Assembly: GCA_945902805.1 (NCBI GenBank)
Contig: CAMDMZ010000007.1
Location: forward strand, 1-64,000
Source: Propionivibrio dicarboxylicus
Lineage (GTDB): Bacteria > Pseudomonadota > Gammaproteobacteria > Burkholderiales > Rhodocyclaceae
Length of the DNA stretch: 64,000 nucleotides
Reading direction: 5' to 3'
In this document: positions 48,275-57,412 of the stretch, in pieces
Layout: each line of letters starts with the position of its first letter
How positions within the stretch are numbered: the stretch's first letter is position 1
Notes under the pieces: generated by a model
Seen by the model: only the letters and a program-made list of their open reading frames with translations
The model's database searches: none
Told to the model about the DNA's origin: nothing
Position numbers and translations under genes: made by a program

Positions 48275-49849
48275 TTGAACCAATTGAGCCAATTGAGCCG
48301 TCATCCGCCGCCCATCCCAACTGCCGCCGCCGCCGGCCTAGCGTCGTGCCTGCAACGGGTGCTGGATTCGGCGCAATTCAAGGCCGCGCCGGGCCTGGCG
48401 CGGCTGCTTGTCTATCTGGTGGCAAACACCGATACCAGCGGCGAAAAGCGCATCAAGGCCTATAGCATTGCGGTCGAGGTATTCGGCCAGGGCGCCAACT
48501 ACGATCCGCAGTCAAACGCCCTGGTACGGGTGCAAGCCAGCCGCCTGCGCGAGCAGTTGCGGCGCTACTACGCCGCTGAAGGTCGCACTGACGAATGGCA
48601 ACTCGGTATTCCGCTGGGCGGCTACTGCGTCCAACTACTGCCCACGCCCCGCGAGCAATCCGCGAGCTTCGGCCCACGACTTGCTGTGCTGCCATTCCAG
48701 AATCTGAGCGGCGACGAGCAACTCACCTACCTCTGCGACGGCATCACGCAGGAAATCATGCACCTGCTGGTGCAGTCACGCGCGCTCCAGCTGATTGCCC
48801 CCGACACCATGTTCCACTATCGCCAGCGCGCCGCCGAGCCGGTGGGCGTCGGTCGTGAACTCGGCGTCGATTACGTCCTCAGCGGCCATGTGCGTATCGG
48901 TGGTGAGACGGTGCGCGTCGGCGCCAAACTGACCGACGTGCGATCTAACCAAACGGCGTGGTCTGAACGCTACGAACGGCGCCGCGACCCGGCCGACATC
49001 CTGGCGATCCAGGACGACATCGCGCAGCATATCGTGGCACTGCTGGGCAGTCCCCATGGCGTCATCGAGCGCCTTGAGCGCCGTCACGCCAGCACCGACT
49101 TTTCAGCCTATGCCGCCGTGCAGCGCTTCTACGAATACATCGAGCACCTGACACCCGAGACCCATGCCACCGCGCGCGCCACACTCGAACTGGCGGTGCA
49201 GATCGCACCGAACTATGCCGAGGCCTGGGCCTGTCTGGCCGGCGTGTATTGCGGGGAACACCTGTTTGGCTTCAATCCGCGCAGTGGCGAGCCGGCGCTA
49301 GACCGTGCGCTGACCGCAGCACGGCGCGCCCTGCAATTGGCGCCGGATTGTGTGACCGGCCACTACAGCCTGGCCCTCACGCATTACTACCGGCGCGAGA
49401 TGGCCGCCTTCCGTGAAGCGGCCGAACGCGCACTGGCGCTGGCACCGAATCGCACCGACTTGATATCCAGCCTGGGCATGCACCTGGCCTACGCCGGCGA
49501 GTGGGCGCGCGGGCTGGCCATGCTCGACCGCGCCCGCATCTTGAATCCACTGCACCCCAACTGGTACTGGTTTCCCTACGCGATGGACTGCTACCAGCGC
49601 GGCGATTACGCGCAAGCCTTGCACTACGCCAGCCAGCTCAATCAGCAGAATTTCTTCTGGGACCATGTCTTCATTGCCATGATCTGCGGTCAGTTAGGGC
49701 AACTCGACCCGGCGCGCCAGGCATTGGATCGTGCGCTCATTTTGTGCCCGCCCTTCAAGACTGAAGCCCAGACGATCATCGGCATCATTCATCCCAACCC
49801 GGCGATGGTTGATCTGTGTCTGGACGGTCTGCGCAAAGCGGGGATGTAA
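48275..49849 (+). CDS. TolB-like/TPR protein with N-terminal regulator-like module
   Basis: 524 residues from a TTG at 48275. An N-terminal module of about 95 residues (LARLLVYLVANTDTSGEKRI, VRVQASRLREQLRRYYAAEG, IPLGGYCVQLLP) is a region often seen ahead of TolB-like domains. It has a winged-helix feel, and its function is unsettled. A TolB N-terminal-like domain follows (RLAVLPFQNLSGDEQLTYLC, LGVDYVLSGHVRIGGE), then TPR repeats (residues about 290-480). Residues RHASTDFS come from an interspersed repeat copy. It may be a cytoplasmic regulator or scaffold for the pilus-like genes behind it (inference from order). Confidence 0.75.
   Translation: MNQLSQLSRHPPPIPTAAAAGLASCLQRVLDSAQFKAAPGLARLLVYLVANTDTSGEKRIKAYSIAVEVFGQGANYDPQSNALVRVQASRLREQLRRYYAAEGRTDEWQLGIPLGGYCVQLLPTPREQSASFGPRLAVLPFQNLSGDEQLTYLCDGITQEIMHLLVQSRALQLIAPDTMFHYRQRAAEPVGVGRELGVDYVLSGHVRIGGETVRVGAKLTDVRSNQTAWSERYERRRDPADILAIQDDIAQHIVALLGSPHGVIERLERRHASTDFSAYAAVQRFYEYIEHLTPETHATARATLELAVQIAPNYAEAWACLAGVYCGEHLFGFNPRSGEPALDRALTAARRALQLAPDCVTGHYSLALTHYYRREMAAFREAAERALALAPNRTDLISSLGMHLAYAGEWARGLAMLDRARILNPLHPNWYWFPYAMDCYQRGDYAQALHYASQLNQQNFFWDHVFIAMICGQLGQLDPARQALDRALILCPPFKTEAQTIIGIIHPNPAMVDLCLDGLRKAGM
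49080..49103 (+). repeat. Interspersed repeat, copy 14 (in the TolB/TPR gene)
   Basis: CAC at the variable position, four T. Same orientation as the gene but a different reading frame from most copies (RHASTDFS). Lies between the TolB-like and TPR parts. Confidence 0.85.
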
Positions 49850-49860
49850 CACGTTACCTG
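49846..49860 (-). promoter_or_regulatory. Candidate operator, GTAAC inverted repeat, copy B
   Basis: Reverse-strand CAGGTAACGTGTTAC, the partner of 48223-48237. It overlaps the stop codon of the TolB/TPR gene and lies about 65 bases before the pilin-like start. Confidence 0.4.
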
Positions 49861-49921
49861 AGTCGTTTCTACCCCTTGTGTCTATGCTCCACCCGATAGA
49901 CATGTTCACTTGGAGGCATTC

Positions 49922-51166
49922 ATGACTCGCAACCCTTCCCCGTCTTGCCGCGGCTTCACCCTGATGGAGTTGATCACGGTCGTGGCCATCATCGGCATTT
50001 TGGCCGCCATCGCGATCCCGTTCTATCGCGACTACATGACGCGGGCAGAAGTCATCGGTGCTTTCGAATTCGCCGAAGGCATGCGCACCAAGGTCATGGT
50101 CGATGACAGTGACGGCCTGATCAAAGGCAGTGGCTTGCTCTACGAGGCAAAGGGGACGGGCGATACGGTTCAAATGCTGTATTGGACTCGCGGCGAGCCA
50201 GGCAAGGGATTGAAGGGACGGATGACGGCAGGGCTTAACCTGCCCCGAATTAGCGATTCGTTCATACCCGGATTCGACCTCGAATGGCGAGAAAACGGCG
50301 ACTGGCATTGCGTCAGCGCTGGCAAGTATCTAAAACCGGGGCAAGCCTTTCTCGATTCCAAGTACCTTCCCCCCGCGTGTCGCGATGCCGGCGGCCCCAT
50401 GGCAGCGCCGAAGGGCGGTAAATCGTCGGCACCCGCTTGCCCCGCCGGGCAGGACGCGATCACACTGCCCACCGGTCCGGCTTGCGCACCGACGTGTGGC
50501 CACGGTGAGGTTCGCGATAGCGCAAATCCGGCGAACTGCAAGCCGGTGGTGTGTGGGCCTGACGAGCGCAAGAACGGCAGTGGCGCGTGCGTCAACGTCG
50601 GCCCGGCGCGAGACTGTGGCGCTACGGCCGATCCGCATATCGCCTACAGCGCCGACAATACACCGGGTTGGTCGTGCTTCCCGAAATGCGAGGCCGGGAA
50701 GGTCCGCGATCCACATAACTGGTTCAGTTGCATTCCCGATCCCAATGCCAAACCGGTTGCTGCGGTCGCACCAGTCGTCAAACCCACTGTCCCCGTAACA
50801 CCGCCAGTTCCAGCCCTGCGGCCGGGCGAAGACAAGCAAGGGTCGGTCAAATGCCGAAGCTGCACTCCCGGCATGGAGGATATTTGCGAACTCGTGCACG
50901 AGGAAATCACGTGCGCGGCGCCCAATAACTGGTGTGTCACTTTTGTCGATAATCATGCGGATGGCAGCAAGACGGTCAACCGCGGCTGCGGCAATTTCGA
51001 GCGGGTGTACCGCGAGTGGTACCAAGGTACTTCGGATGACGATAAATGCCGCGAACGGCTCGATTCCACACAAACACTCGACTTCACCTGCACCTTCGGC
51101 TGTAGCGCCGACAATTGCAACGACAACCTTCGTCCGGCGGAAGACTCGCTGTACAAAGCGGAATAG
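49922..51166 (+). CDS. Type IV pilin-like protein with Cys-rich stalk and three-finger-like C-terminal domain
   Basis: 414 residues from ATG 49922, with GGAGG at ribosome-site distance. Prepilin leader of 11 residues, processing site RG-FTLMEL with Glu at +5, and a pilin helix (TVVAIIGILAAIAIPFYRDY). The pilin body has a Cys pair at 130 and 153 and is followed by a Cys-rich stalk (173-272) with two copies of C-x2-G-x-VRD-x(7)-C-x-P (CGHGEVRDSANPANCKP and CEAGKVRDPHNWFSCIP). A Pro/Val linker (273-301) leads to a 10-Cys domain (311-399). Its spacing KCRSC ... C ... ITC ... WC ... GC ... KC ... FTC ... FGC ... NCN resembles Ly6/uPAR three-finger proteins, including the final C-N. Pilins are usually near 150 residues, so this is an unusual minor or tip pilin. 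The pilin part is secure; the three-finger reading is inference. Confidence 0.82.
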   Translation: MTRNPSPSCRGFTLMELITVVAIIGILAAIAIPFYRDYMTRAEVIGAFEFAEGMRTKVMVDDSDGLIKGSGLLYEAKGTGDTVQMLYWTRGEPGKGLKGRMTAGLNLPRISDSFIPGFDLEWRENGDWHCVSAGKYLKPGQAFLDSKYLPPACRDAGGPMAAPKGGKSSAPACPAGQDAITLPTGPACAPTCGHGEVRDSANPANCKPVVCGPDERKNGSGACVNVGPARDCGATADPHIAYSADNTPGWSCFPKCEAGKVRDPHNWFSCIPDPNAKPVAAVAPVVKPTVPVTPPVPALRPGEDKQGSVKCRSCTPGMEDICELVHEEITCAAPNNWCVTFVDNHADGSKTVNRGCGNFERVYREWYQGTSDDDKCRERLDSTQTLDFTCTFGCSADNCNDNLRPAEDSLYKAE

Positions 51167-51174
51167 GCGCGGTC

Positions 51175-51936
51175 ATGAATAAAAACAACAATGACTCGAA
51201 AAGCTTGCTCAATGATGCCATCCGGGAAACATCCGGCGCACCTGCCACTGCGGGTCGGGCGACCACCGAGCGACCCACCGCAACCCCAAGCAATGATCTG
51301 CGCAGCGTACTGAACGAGCTGAGCGGTGGCGCGGGTGCGCAGCGATCTCATGGTTCGTCCCCACCCTCGCCCCATCCATCTGACAGGACCGGGCTCAACG
51401 ACCTGATCCGTGAAGCAAGCACACAGGGCATCAATCCGCCGCCCCAACACTCTCCGGACAACTCCCTTGCCGGCGGACGCCCGACGGGGAGACTCGGCGA
51501 TGTGGTGCAGGAAGCCCACGCAGGAAACGATCCCGCCAACACGCCTACAGCATCCGCTCGCCCCTGGCTACGCCAGGTTCTGCGCACCCTGGCCGTGATC
51601 CTGATGCTGGTGGCCGCTGGTTTCTGGTGGTTGACAAACCCTCAGCCCGGCCCGGCCGATACCTTGCAGAGCCTGGCCAGAGCAGTGGAACAATTCCGCT
51701 CCGGCCAAAATGGTGCCTTGCCCAAGGAGCTCACCGCACTGGAGGGCTTCCCAAAGAATGCCGTCGAATGGCCGCTGCGCTACTGGAAAGCACGCGACGC
51801 CGCCGGCCGCGCCGAGATTATCTGGGTTCCACAGAGCAACGGCCACTATCGCATTTTGCTGCGCCAGGGCGGCGAAGTCTGGACCGTCACCGACACCGAA
51901 AGCAAACCCAAGCTCGCCATGAAGGGAAACCCATAG
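51175..51936 (+). CDS. Membrane protein with four short cytoplasmic repeats, unknown
   Basis: 253 residues from ATG 51175, 8 bases after the pilin-like gene. The N-terminal 135 residues are Pro/Ser/Thr-rich and hold four spaced helix-forming motifs: SLLNDAIRET, DLRSVLNELS, GLNDLIREAS, RLGDVVQEAH. One transmembrane helix (TLAVILMLVAAGFWWL) is followed by a periplasmic domain of about 95 residues (LQSLARAVEQFRSGQNGALP, AEIIWVPQSNGHYRILL). The layout suggests a bitopic assembly protein whose cytoplasmic repeats dock an ATPase or regulator, as PilN/GspL-type proteins do by other means (inference). No family recognised. Confidence 0.7.
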   Translation: MNKNNNDSKSLLNDAIRETSGAPATAGRATTERPTATPSNDLRSVLNELSGGAGAQRSHGSSPPSPHPSDRTGLNDLIREASTQGINPPPQHSPDNSLAGGRPTGRLGDVVQEAHAGNDPANTPTASARPWLRQVLRTLAVILMLVAAGFWWLTNPQPGPADTLQSLARAVEQFRSGQNGALPKELTALEGFPKNAVEWPLRYWKARDAAGRAEIIWVPQSNGHYRILLRQGGEVWTVTDTESKPKLAMKGNP

Positions 51937-51937
51937 C

Positions 51938-54022
51938 ATGACCGAAACAACGCACTGGCTGGTCAGGGCCGCGCAGCGCCACCGGCCGGAGGTGGTCATG
52001 CCGCTCGGTGCCCATATCGCACCCGATCCGAGCGAAGCCTGGACCCAGGTCGCCAGCATTTTCCAGATGAGCACGCAGGCGCTTGCTACCTGCGTGGCCG
52101 AACTCTTCGGCGTCGAGCCAGGCAACTTGAAGCGCTTCCAGCCCATGGACGGCAGCTGCCTGCCGGAACGCGTGTGCCGGCAGATGAATCTGGTGCCGCT
52201 GTGGCACGACAACGATTCCGCCTGCGTGGCGGTGTCCGACCCGCGCCTGACACCGGACCAACTCAATCAACTGGCCTTTGCCTCGGGCCGCAGGATCCAG
52301 TTGGTGGTGCTGCCACCAGATGATATCGACACCTGCCTGCTGCGCTTGTTCGTCGCCGCGACGACCGATACACGGAGCAAGTTGCACGCGATCGACCTAC
52401 TGGCGCCGCCTACCGCCGGCGATAACCAGGCCACGGTAAAGCTCGCGGTAGCGATTTTCCGTACCGCCATCGACCGCAATGCGTCCGACGTGCACATCCA
52501 CCCTTTCGTCGGCGGTGGTGCGATCCGTTTCCGTATCGACGGGCGGATGCGACGTATGGCAACGATCCCCATGGCGTCGCTCGAAGGCTTGTCGCGCTTT
52601 CTGCGTAACAACGCCGGCCTGGAAATCAACCCGCTCAAACCGCAGGACGGCCGTCTGCGCTTCAAATACGGGCGGCGTGAAATCGACGTCCGCTTATCCC
52701 TGTTACCGGCCTACGACGGCGAACGCATCGTCTGTCGCCTGCTCGACCAGAGCCGCAACTTCTCGTTGCAGCAAAGCCGCTTCTCGACCGCCGACCAACA
52801 GGCCCTGCGGCGCCTGACCTCGCACAGTGCCGGCATCGTGCTGCTGACCGGTCCGACCGGCTCCGGCAAGACCTCGACCTTGTACGCGCTGCTCGCCGAA
52901 CTCAACAGCGTCGACGTCAACATCATGACCATCGAAGACCCGGTCGAGTATGTACTCCCCGGCATCTCGCAAGTGCAGGTCAATGAACGCCAGGGCCTAT
53001 CGTTTGCCGATACGCTGCGTTCGATTCTGCGTCAGGACCCGGACATCGTGCTGGTCGGCGAAATTCGCGACGCCGAAACCGCCCGTATCGCCATGCAAGC
53101 GGCACTGACCGGGCACCTCGTGCTGTCGACGCTGCATACCAACGATGCTTTGGGCACGATTCCACGCCTACTCGACCTCGGATTGGAAGCCAGCGTGCTG
53201 GCCGATGCGCTAATCGGCGTCGTATCGCAGCGACTGGTACGACGCCTGTGCCAAACATGCCGCCAGCCGAGCCAGCCGCCTTTGTTACCGATGGAAGAGG
53301 AATTCCAGCGCATCACCAAAGAGCTTCCCGCCTACCGACCCGTGGGATGCCCGGACTGCGAATACACCGGCTATCGCGGCCGTCTGCCGGTCATTGAACG
53401 ACTGGAGAATTCGTCGGCCCTGCGTCAATCGCTGCTGACCGGTGGCCGCAGCCTGGCGACGCTGAAGGAAGCCGCCCAGGGCCATCGTCGCTCGATGGCC
53501 GCCAGCGCCAAAGACTGGATCGTCTCCGGCTGGACCACGCCGACCGAAGTGCAGCAGGTGCTGGGCATGAAATTCTGGATCGAGCTGGCCGAGGAGCACG
53601 GTGTCGAACTGGGTGCATTGAGCTTTGATTTAGCCGGCGAAGGACAGGCCGACCGCCGCATGAAGCTGCTGTTGTTGTCCAGCGATGCGATCCTTGCCGA
53701 CCGGCTGGAATCGGCGTTGAGCTACGGCGTGGAGCGGGTGACTGACGCTCCAACGGCACTGGACTACCTCGATCATCATGGCAATGTAATCGCCCTCGTC
53801 ATCGACAGCCAACCCAGTGGCAATTCCCCCGAAACCTGGCTCAAGGATCTGCGCACCCAACTGGCGAGTTGCGGCTTGCCAGGATTATTTGTCCTGCGCG
53901 CGAACAGCGCTGCCCTGCAAGCACTGCTGGAACATCATGGCGGCGCGTTCATCAGCGACGCCGAAACACAGACGGATGAACTCTCGGCGGCGGTGACGCG
54001 TATGCTGCAAGGCAAGCCGTAA
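51938..54022 (+). CDS. GspE/PilB-type secretion ATPase fused to a degenerate receiver domain
   Basis: 694 residues. N-terminal T2SSE-N-like domain (to about 150), then a hexameric ATPase: Walker A GPTGSGKT (305-312), Asp box with [14 protein letters not shown], His box [11 protein letters not shown], and a zinc site from CQTC (438-441) and CPDC (471-474). The last 120 residues (574-690) have a receiver-like fold ([20 protein letters not shown], then [11 protein letters not shown] with one Asp near 623). It lacks the usual acidic pair, so it is probably a pseudo-receiver. Powers pilus or pseudopilus assembly. No PilC/GspF platform, prepilin peptidase or secretin gene is nearby. Follows the previous gene by one base. 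Confidence 0.9.
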   Translation: MTETTHWLVRAAQRHRPEVVMPLGAHIAPDPSEAWTQVASIFQMSTQALATCVAELFGVEPGNLKRFQPMDGSCLPERVCRQMNLVPLWHDNDSACVAVSDPRLTPDQLNQLAFASGRRIQLVVLPPDDIDTCLLRLFVAATTDTRSKLHAIDLLAPPTAGDNQATVKLAVAIFRTAIDRNASDVHIHPFVGGGAIRFRIDGRMRRMATIPMASLEGLSRFLRNNAGLEINPLKPQDGRLRFKYGRREIDVRLSLLPAYDGERIVCRLLDQSRNFSLQQSRFSTADQQALRRLTSHSAGIVLLTGPTGSGKTSTLYALLAELNSVDVNIMTIEDPVEYVLPGISQVQVNERQGLSFADTLRSILRQDPDIVLVGEIRDAETARIAMQAALTGHLVLSTLHTNDALGTIPRLLDLGLEASVLADALIGVVSQRLVRRLCQTCRQPSQPPLLPMEEEFQRITKELPAYRPVGCPDCEYTGYRGRLPVIERLENSSALRQSLLTGGRSLATLKEAAQGHRRSMAASAKDWIVSGWTTPTEVQQVLGMKFWIELAEEHGVELGALSFDLAGEGQADRRMKLLLLSSDAILADRLESALSYGVERVTDAPTALDYLDHHGNVIALVIDSQPSGNSPETWLKDLRTQLASCGLPGLFVLRANSAALQALLEHHGGAFISDAETQTDELSAAVTRMLQGKP

Positions 54023-54056
54023 AGAAAGCGATCACGCAAGCAAGGAGCACAGCGCA

Positions 54057-54932
54057 ATGAAGATCATCATCGTTGACGACAACAAGTCCATGCGCGACGT
54101 GTTGCGGGCGATCTGCGAAGGCGAAGGCCACGAGGTTGCCGCCGAGCTCGGCGATGGCGTCGGCTTGTTGGACCTGGTCAAGAATCATCGTCCCGATGTG
54201 GTCTGCCTGGACTTCAATTTGCCCGGCGAGGACGGGCTGGAACTCCTGGTGCAGATGGATGTAGCGGCCAACATGGTGGATGTGATCATGATCACCGGCT
54301 CGGATGACCCCGAATTGAAGGGCCATGCCGCCGACCTTGGCGCCGCAGGCTTCATCCACAAGCCATTTGAGCACCAGCAGATCATCGACGAACTCAAGGC
54401 CATTCAGGAAACCCGACGCATCGCGTCCCATGCGGCACAGACACCGACCGCAGTAGCGCCAATTGAGGCGGTTGCTGCCGACGTGATAGCTGCGGCACCG
54501 ATAGTGCCGATCGTACCCACTGAGAGTCCGGAAGTCGCGCCGACCGTGGCTGCGAATGTCGCAATCGTGCCGCGCACCGCTGTGGTGGTGGACGACAGCG
54601 GGTCGATACGGCTCCTGCTCAAGGGTATCCTGGAAGAAATCGGCATCAAGGTCGTCGGTTTGGCGGCCAACGGCCGCGATGGCGTCGAGATCGTCAAGAA
54701 AACCCGCCCGGCCCTGGTCTGCCTCGATGTCGATATGCCGAATATGACCGGTCTCGAAGCCCTGCCACATGTACGCGCTGCCAGTCCGCAGACCAAGGTC
54801 ATCATGATCACCGGCAATGCCAGTCGCCCCGTCGTCGAATCGGCGGTCGCCGGAGGTGCCCGAGGCTACTTTCTCAAACCAATCCGGCCAGGCAAGGTCG
54901 AGGAGTTCATGCAAAAGTTGCTTCAGCGATAA
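54057..54932 (+). CDS. Response regulator with two receiver domains, no output domain
   Basis: 291 residues. Receiver 1 (1-120): acidic pair IIIVDDNKS, phospho-acceptor Asp52 in VVCLDFNLPGEDG, Thr80, Lys102. Ala/Pro/Val linker (121-172). Receiver 2 (173-291): AVVVDDSGSIR, Asp224 in VCLDVDMPNMTG, Thr252, Lys274. Both keep all phosphorylation residues. With no DNA-binding or enzymatic domain it should act by protein contacts, perhaps on the ATPase encoded 34 bases upstream or on the kinase at 45551 (inference). Confidence 0.92.
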   Translation: MKIIIVDDNKSMRDVLRAICEGEGHEVAAELGDGVGLLDLVKNHRPDVVCLDFNLPGEDGLELLVQMDVAANMVDVIMITGSDDPELKGHAADLGAAGFIHKPFEHQQIIDELKAIQETRRIASHAAQTPTAVAPIEAVAADVIAAAPIVPIVPTESPEVAPTVAANVAIVPRTAVVVDDSGSIRLLLKGILEEIGIKVVGLAANGRDGVEIVKKTRPALVCLDVDMPNMTGLEALPHVRAASPQTKVIMITGNASRPVVESAVAGGARGYFLKPIRPGKVEEFMQKLLQR

Positions 54933-55060
54933 AGCCTTAACAGGGATGCCGCTGACTCAACAATTGGCGATTGACGACGTCGGTCAAAGTATTTGATACT
55001 CCCATAAGCCGCATTAAATTTCTCTCTCTTTTTGTCCCAACTCGACTAAGTCAACTTCCT

Positions 55061-56326
55061 ATGTCCGCCTCCCTGCCCAACTCCGACGCCGCCACCAAAG
55101 CCCCTGCCACCGAACTGCCCGCTGACCTGCTCGCCGCCGCACCTGCTCCGAAGCCACGCCATCAGGACTTGGAGATTAAGGATGCACAAGTCATCTTTAA
55201 CAGCATCTGGCGCGATCTCGAATCCTCGTTTGGCCGCGATCAACTCCGCTTCCCCAAGGAAATCATCCTCCTCGGCGGTGCGCCCGGTTCCGGCAAAGGG
55301 ACTAACACCAACTTCATCATCAAGGCGCGCGGCCTGACCTGTCCGCCGGTCGTTGTCAGTTCGCTGCTTGAAACACCCGAGATGCGTCGCCTCAAGGACG
55401 CCGGTCACATGGTCGGTGATCGCGAAGTTCTGGGCATCCTGTTCAAGCACCTGCTTGATCCATCCTTCCGTGATGGGGTCATCCTGGATGGCTTTCCGCG
55501 CACTCAGGTTCAGGTCGAATGCCTGAAGCTGCTCGTGGACCGCATGCATGCACTGCGCCGCGAGTTTTACCCGACTCCGCTACGTGCCTACTTCCGCCAG
55601 CCCACGGTACACATCATGGCGCTGTTCGTGGACGAAAAAACGTCCGTCGAGCGCCAAATGAAACGTGGTCTCGAAATCAAGCAGCACAACGAAGATGTTC
55701 GCCGCACTGGCCTTGGCGAACTCATGGAAGAACGCTCCACTGACTACGACCTGGATCTTGCCAAGCGCCGTTACCAAGTGTTCAAGGAGCAGACCTGGGA
55801 TGCCCTGCAATCCCTGCGCGAGATCTTCCATTACCACCTGGTCAACGCACAGGGTTCGCTCGGTGAGGTTGAGCAGAATATTCTGCGCGAACTTCAGTAC
55901 CAGAGCTCGCTTGAACTCGATCCCCGCACCCACGACCGCCTGCGCGCAATCCCGGTTGCCAATGACATCATCGTTCACGCCCGCCAGGAACTGGTTAAGC
56001 GGCTCGACAGCTATGAATACGAGCACGCCGAACTGCTCGCGCAGATGGTCGTCTTTATCGAATTCAAGATCATGCCCATCGTTCTGCGGCACGCGATTTC
56101 CGGCCTAGCGCTGGTGAATAGCGAAGATCCCTTGCTCGACGATCCCATGGCTATCGCTATTCTGATCGACGTGTTCAGCGAACGCGGCTTCCATGCCGCC
56201 GTAGACCTGCATCGCATCGATGTCCCCGAGAGCTTTGACCTGAAGACAGGCAAGATCACCTGCTACGTGAAAAAAGTCTTCAGTATCCAGATCCGCTTCC
56301 AGGGGTCTGAGATCCGCCGCGGCTGA
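55061..56326 (+). CDS. Adenylate-kinase-like nucleoside monophosphate kinase with long C-terminal extension
   Basis: 421 residues from ATG 55061; ATG 54971 would add 30 residues. Disordered Ala/Pro N-terminus of about 60 residues, then P-loop EIILLGGAPGSGKGTNTNFI, NMP-binding part and DGFPRTQVQVECLKLL, all typical of adenylate kinases. The LID arginines are present in part (RQMKRGLEI, RRTGLGELMEERSTDYDLDL). The last 150 residues (from HLVNAQGSLGEVEQNILREL) are not in standard adenylate kinase (about 215 residues), and I do not recognise them. Substrate is uncertain. Confidence 0.75.
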   Translation: MSASLPNSDAATKAPATELPADLLAAAPAPKPRHQDLEIKDAQVIFNSIWRDLESSFGRDQLRFPKEIILLGGAPGSGKGTNTNFIIKARGLTCPPVVVSSLLETPEMRRLKDAGHMVGDREVLGILFKHLLDPSFRDGVILDGFPRTQVQVECLKLLVDRMHALRREFYPTPLRAYFRQPTVHIMALFVDEKTSVERQMKRGLEIKQHNEDVRRTGLGELMEERSTDYDLDLAKRRYQVFKEQTWDALQSLREIFHYHLVNAQGSLGEVEQNILRELQYQSSLELDPRTHDRLRAIPVANDIIVHARQELVKRLDSYEYEHAELLAQMVVFIEFKIMPIVLRHAISGLALVNSEDPLLDDPMAIAILIDVFSERGFHAAVDLHRIDVPESFDLKTGKITCYVKKVFSIQIRFQGSEIRRG

Positions 56327-56332
56327 TTCGTT

Positions 56333-57412
56333 TTATTTCGGCAAGGACGCCTTGACCTCTGACCAATCGTATTCCAGAGGTAAAGGCGCCGGTACCTTCT
56401 CGACCTGCGCGTGAAGGCGGGCCGAACGTTCGATGCTCGCCGGATGGGATGAGAGCCAGTCCGGAATGGTCATTTGCTGCTTGGCCAGGGTTTCGAAAAA
56501 ACTCACCATCCCATGCGGATCAATCCCGGCCGCTACCAGACGGGCATGGCCGCCCGCATCTGCAGCAATTTCCTGCTCACGCGAAAAATGCAAGCCGGCC
56601 AGGTGTTTGACACCTTCGCCGGCCATGCCAGCACCAAGATCCCCGGTGATTGCCAGCCAGACGGCATGAAAACCTAATGCCTGCACCATGGCACGCAAGG
56701 AATGCCGCTGCTCCACATGTTCGATTTCGTGCGCGATGACGCCGGCCACTTCTTCCGCACTCTGGGCGTTTTCGATCAAGCCGCGATGAACGACGATGGT
56801 CCCGGCAGGTAACGCGAAGGCGTTGATCGTTGGCTCGTTGGCCAGATAGAAACGATAGACGTAGGACGTTGGCTGCGTCTGGACCAGGCGCGTGCCAACG
56901 TGTTCAAGAAAGCGGTTGGCAGCGGTCGCTTCGATCAACTGCAACCGGGTTCGCTGCAGCTTCCATAATTCGTCGGCCAGCAAGCGCTCGCCGGCCACCG
57001 GAATGCGCGCGACGATGGTATCGACCACCTCTCCGCGAAACGAAAACAGCAAGGCGAGAATCACCAGTGGCAGACCAATAATGACGCCAAGGCTACCCCA
57101 CAGCCAGGCGTGCGTGACGCGGTCTTGCGTCCCGTCGGCGACTGGCAACCAGTCACGAAACAAGGGAAAAACCGCCGTCCCGTCAGCGCCGACTTTTTCC
57201 TCGATGCTCAAGGCACACGGCCCTTCCGGCATACTCCACTCCAGCAGCAGCCGTTGGTCTTGACGGCGCGCGCGCATCTGGGACCTGCGCAGCACTGGCA
57301 TGTCCAGCCAGCCATCAACGCGCAGCCGATCACCGGTGATCCAGACGGTCACCGGCGCTCCTACGTCAGGCAAACCGGGGCCAAAGCCCCGGGCGGCAAT
57401 CGGTCTAGTCAT
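56333..57412 (-). CDS. M48 family membrane metallopeptidase
   Basis: 359 residues from ATG 57412 (57418 alternative). N-terminal soluble part of about 100 residues, one strong transmembrane helix ([20 protein letters not shown]), then an M48 peptidase domain with zinc motif HEIEH in [19 protein letters not shown] and third ligand in [29 protein letters not shown] is typical of the HtpX/Ste24/BepA group. Probably envelope protein quality control. Residues [12 protein letters not shown] are encoded by an interspersed repeat copy. Overlaps the AIM24-like gene by 8 bases. Confidence 0.88.
   Translation of the reverse strand: MTRPIAARGFGPGLPDVGAPVTVWITGDRLRVDGWLDMPVLRRSQMRARRQDQRLLLEWSMPEGPCALSIEEKVGADGTAVFPLFRDWLPVADGTQDRVTHAWLWGSLGVIIGLPLVILALLFSFRGEVVDTIVARIPVAGERLLADELWKLQRTRLQLIEATAANRFLEHVGTRLVQTQPTSYVYRFYLANEPTINAFALPAGTIVVHRGLIENAQSAEEVAGVIAHEIEHVEQRHSLRAMVQALGFHAVWLAITGDLGAGMAGEGVKHLAGLHFSREQEIAADAGGHARLVAAGIDPHGMVSFFETLAKQQMTIPDWLSSHPASIERSARLHAQVEKVPAPLPLEYDWSEVKASLPK
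57174..57198 (+). repeat. Interspersed repeat, copy 15 (in the M48 gene)
   Basis: Two changes from the main form (CCCGTC, AGCGCC). Opposite orientation to the gene; read as KVGADGTA. Confidence 0.8.
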
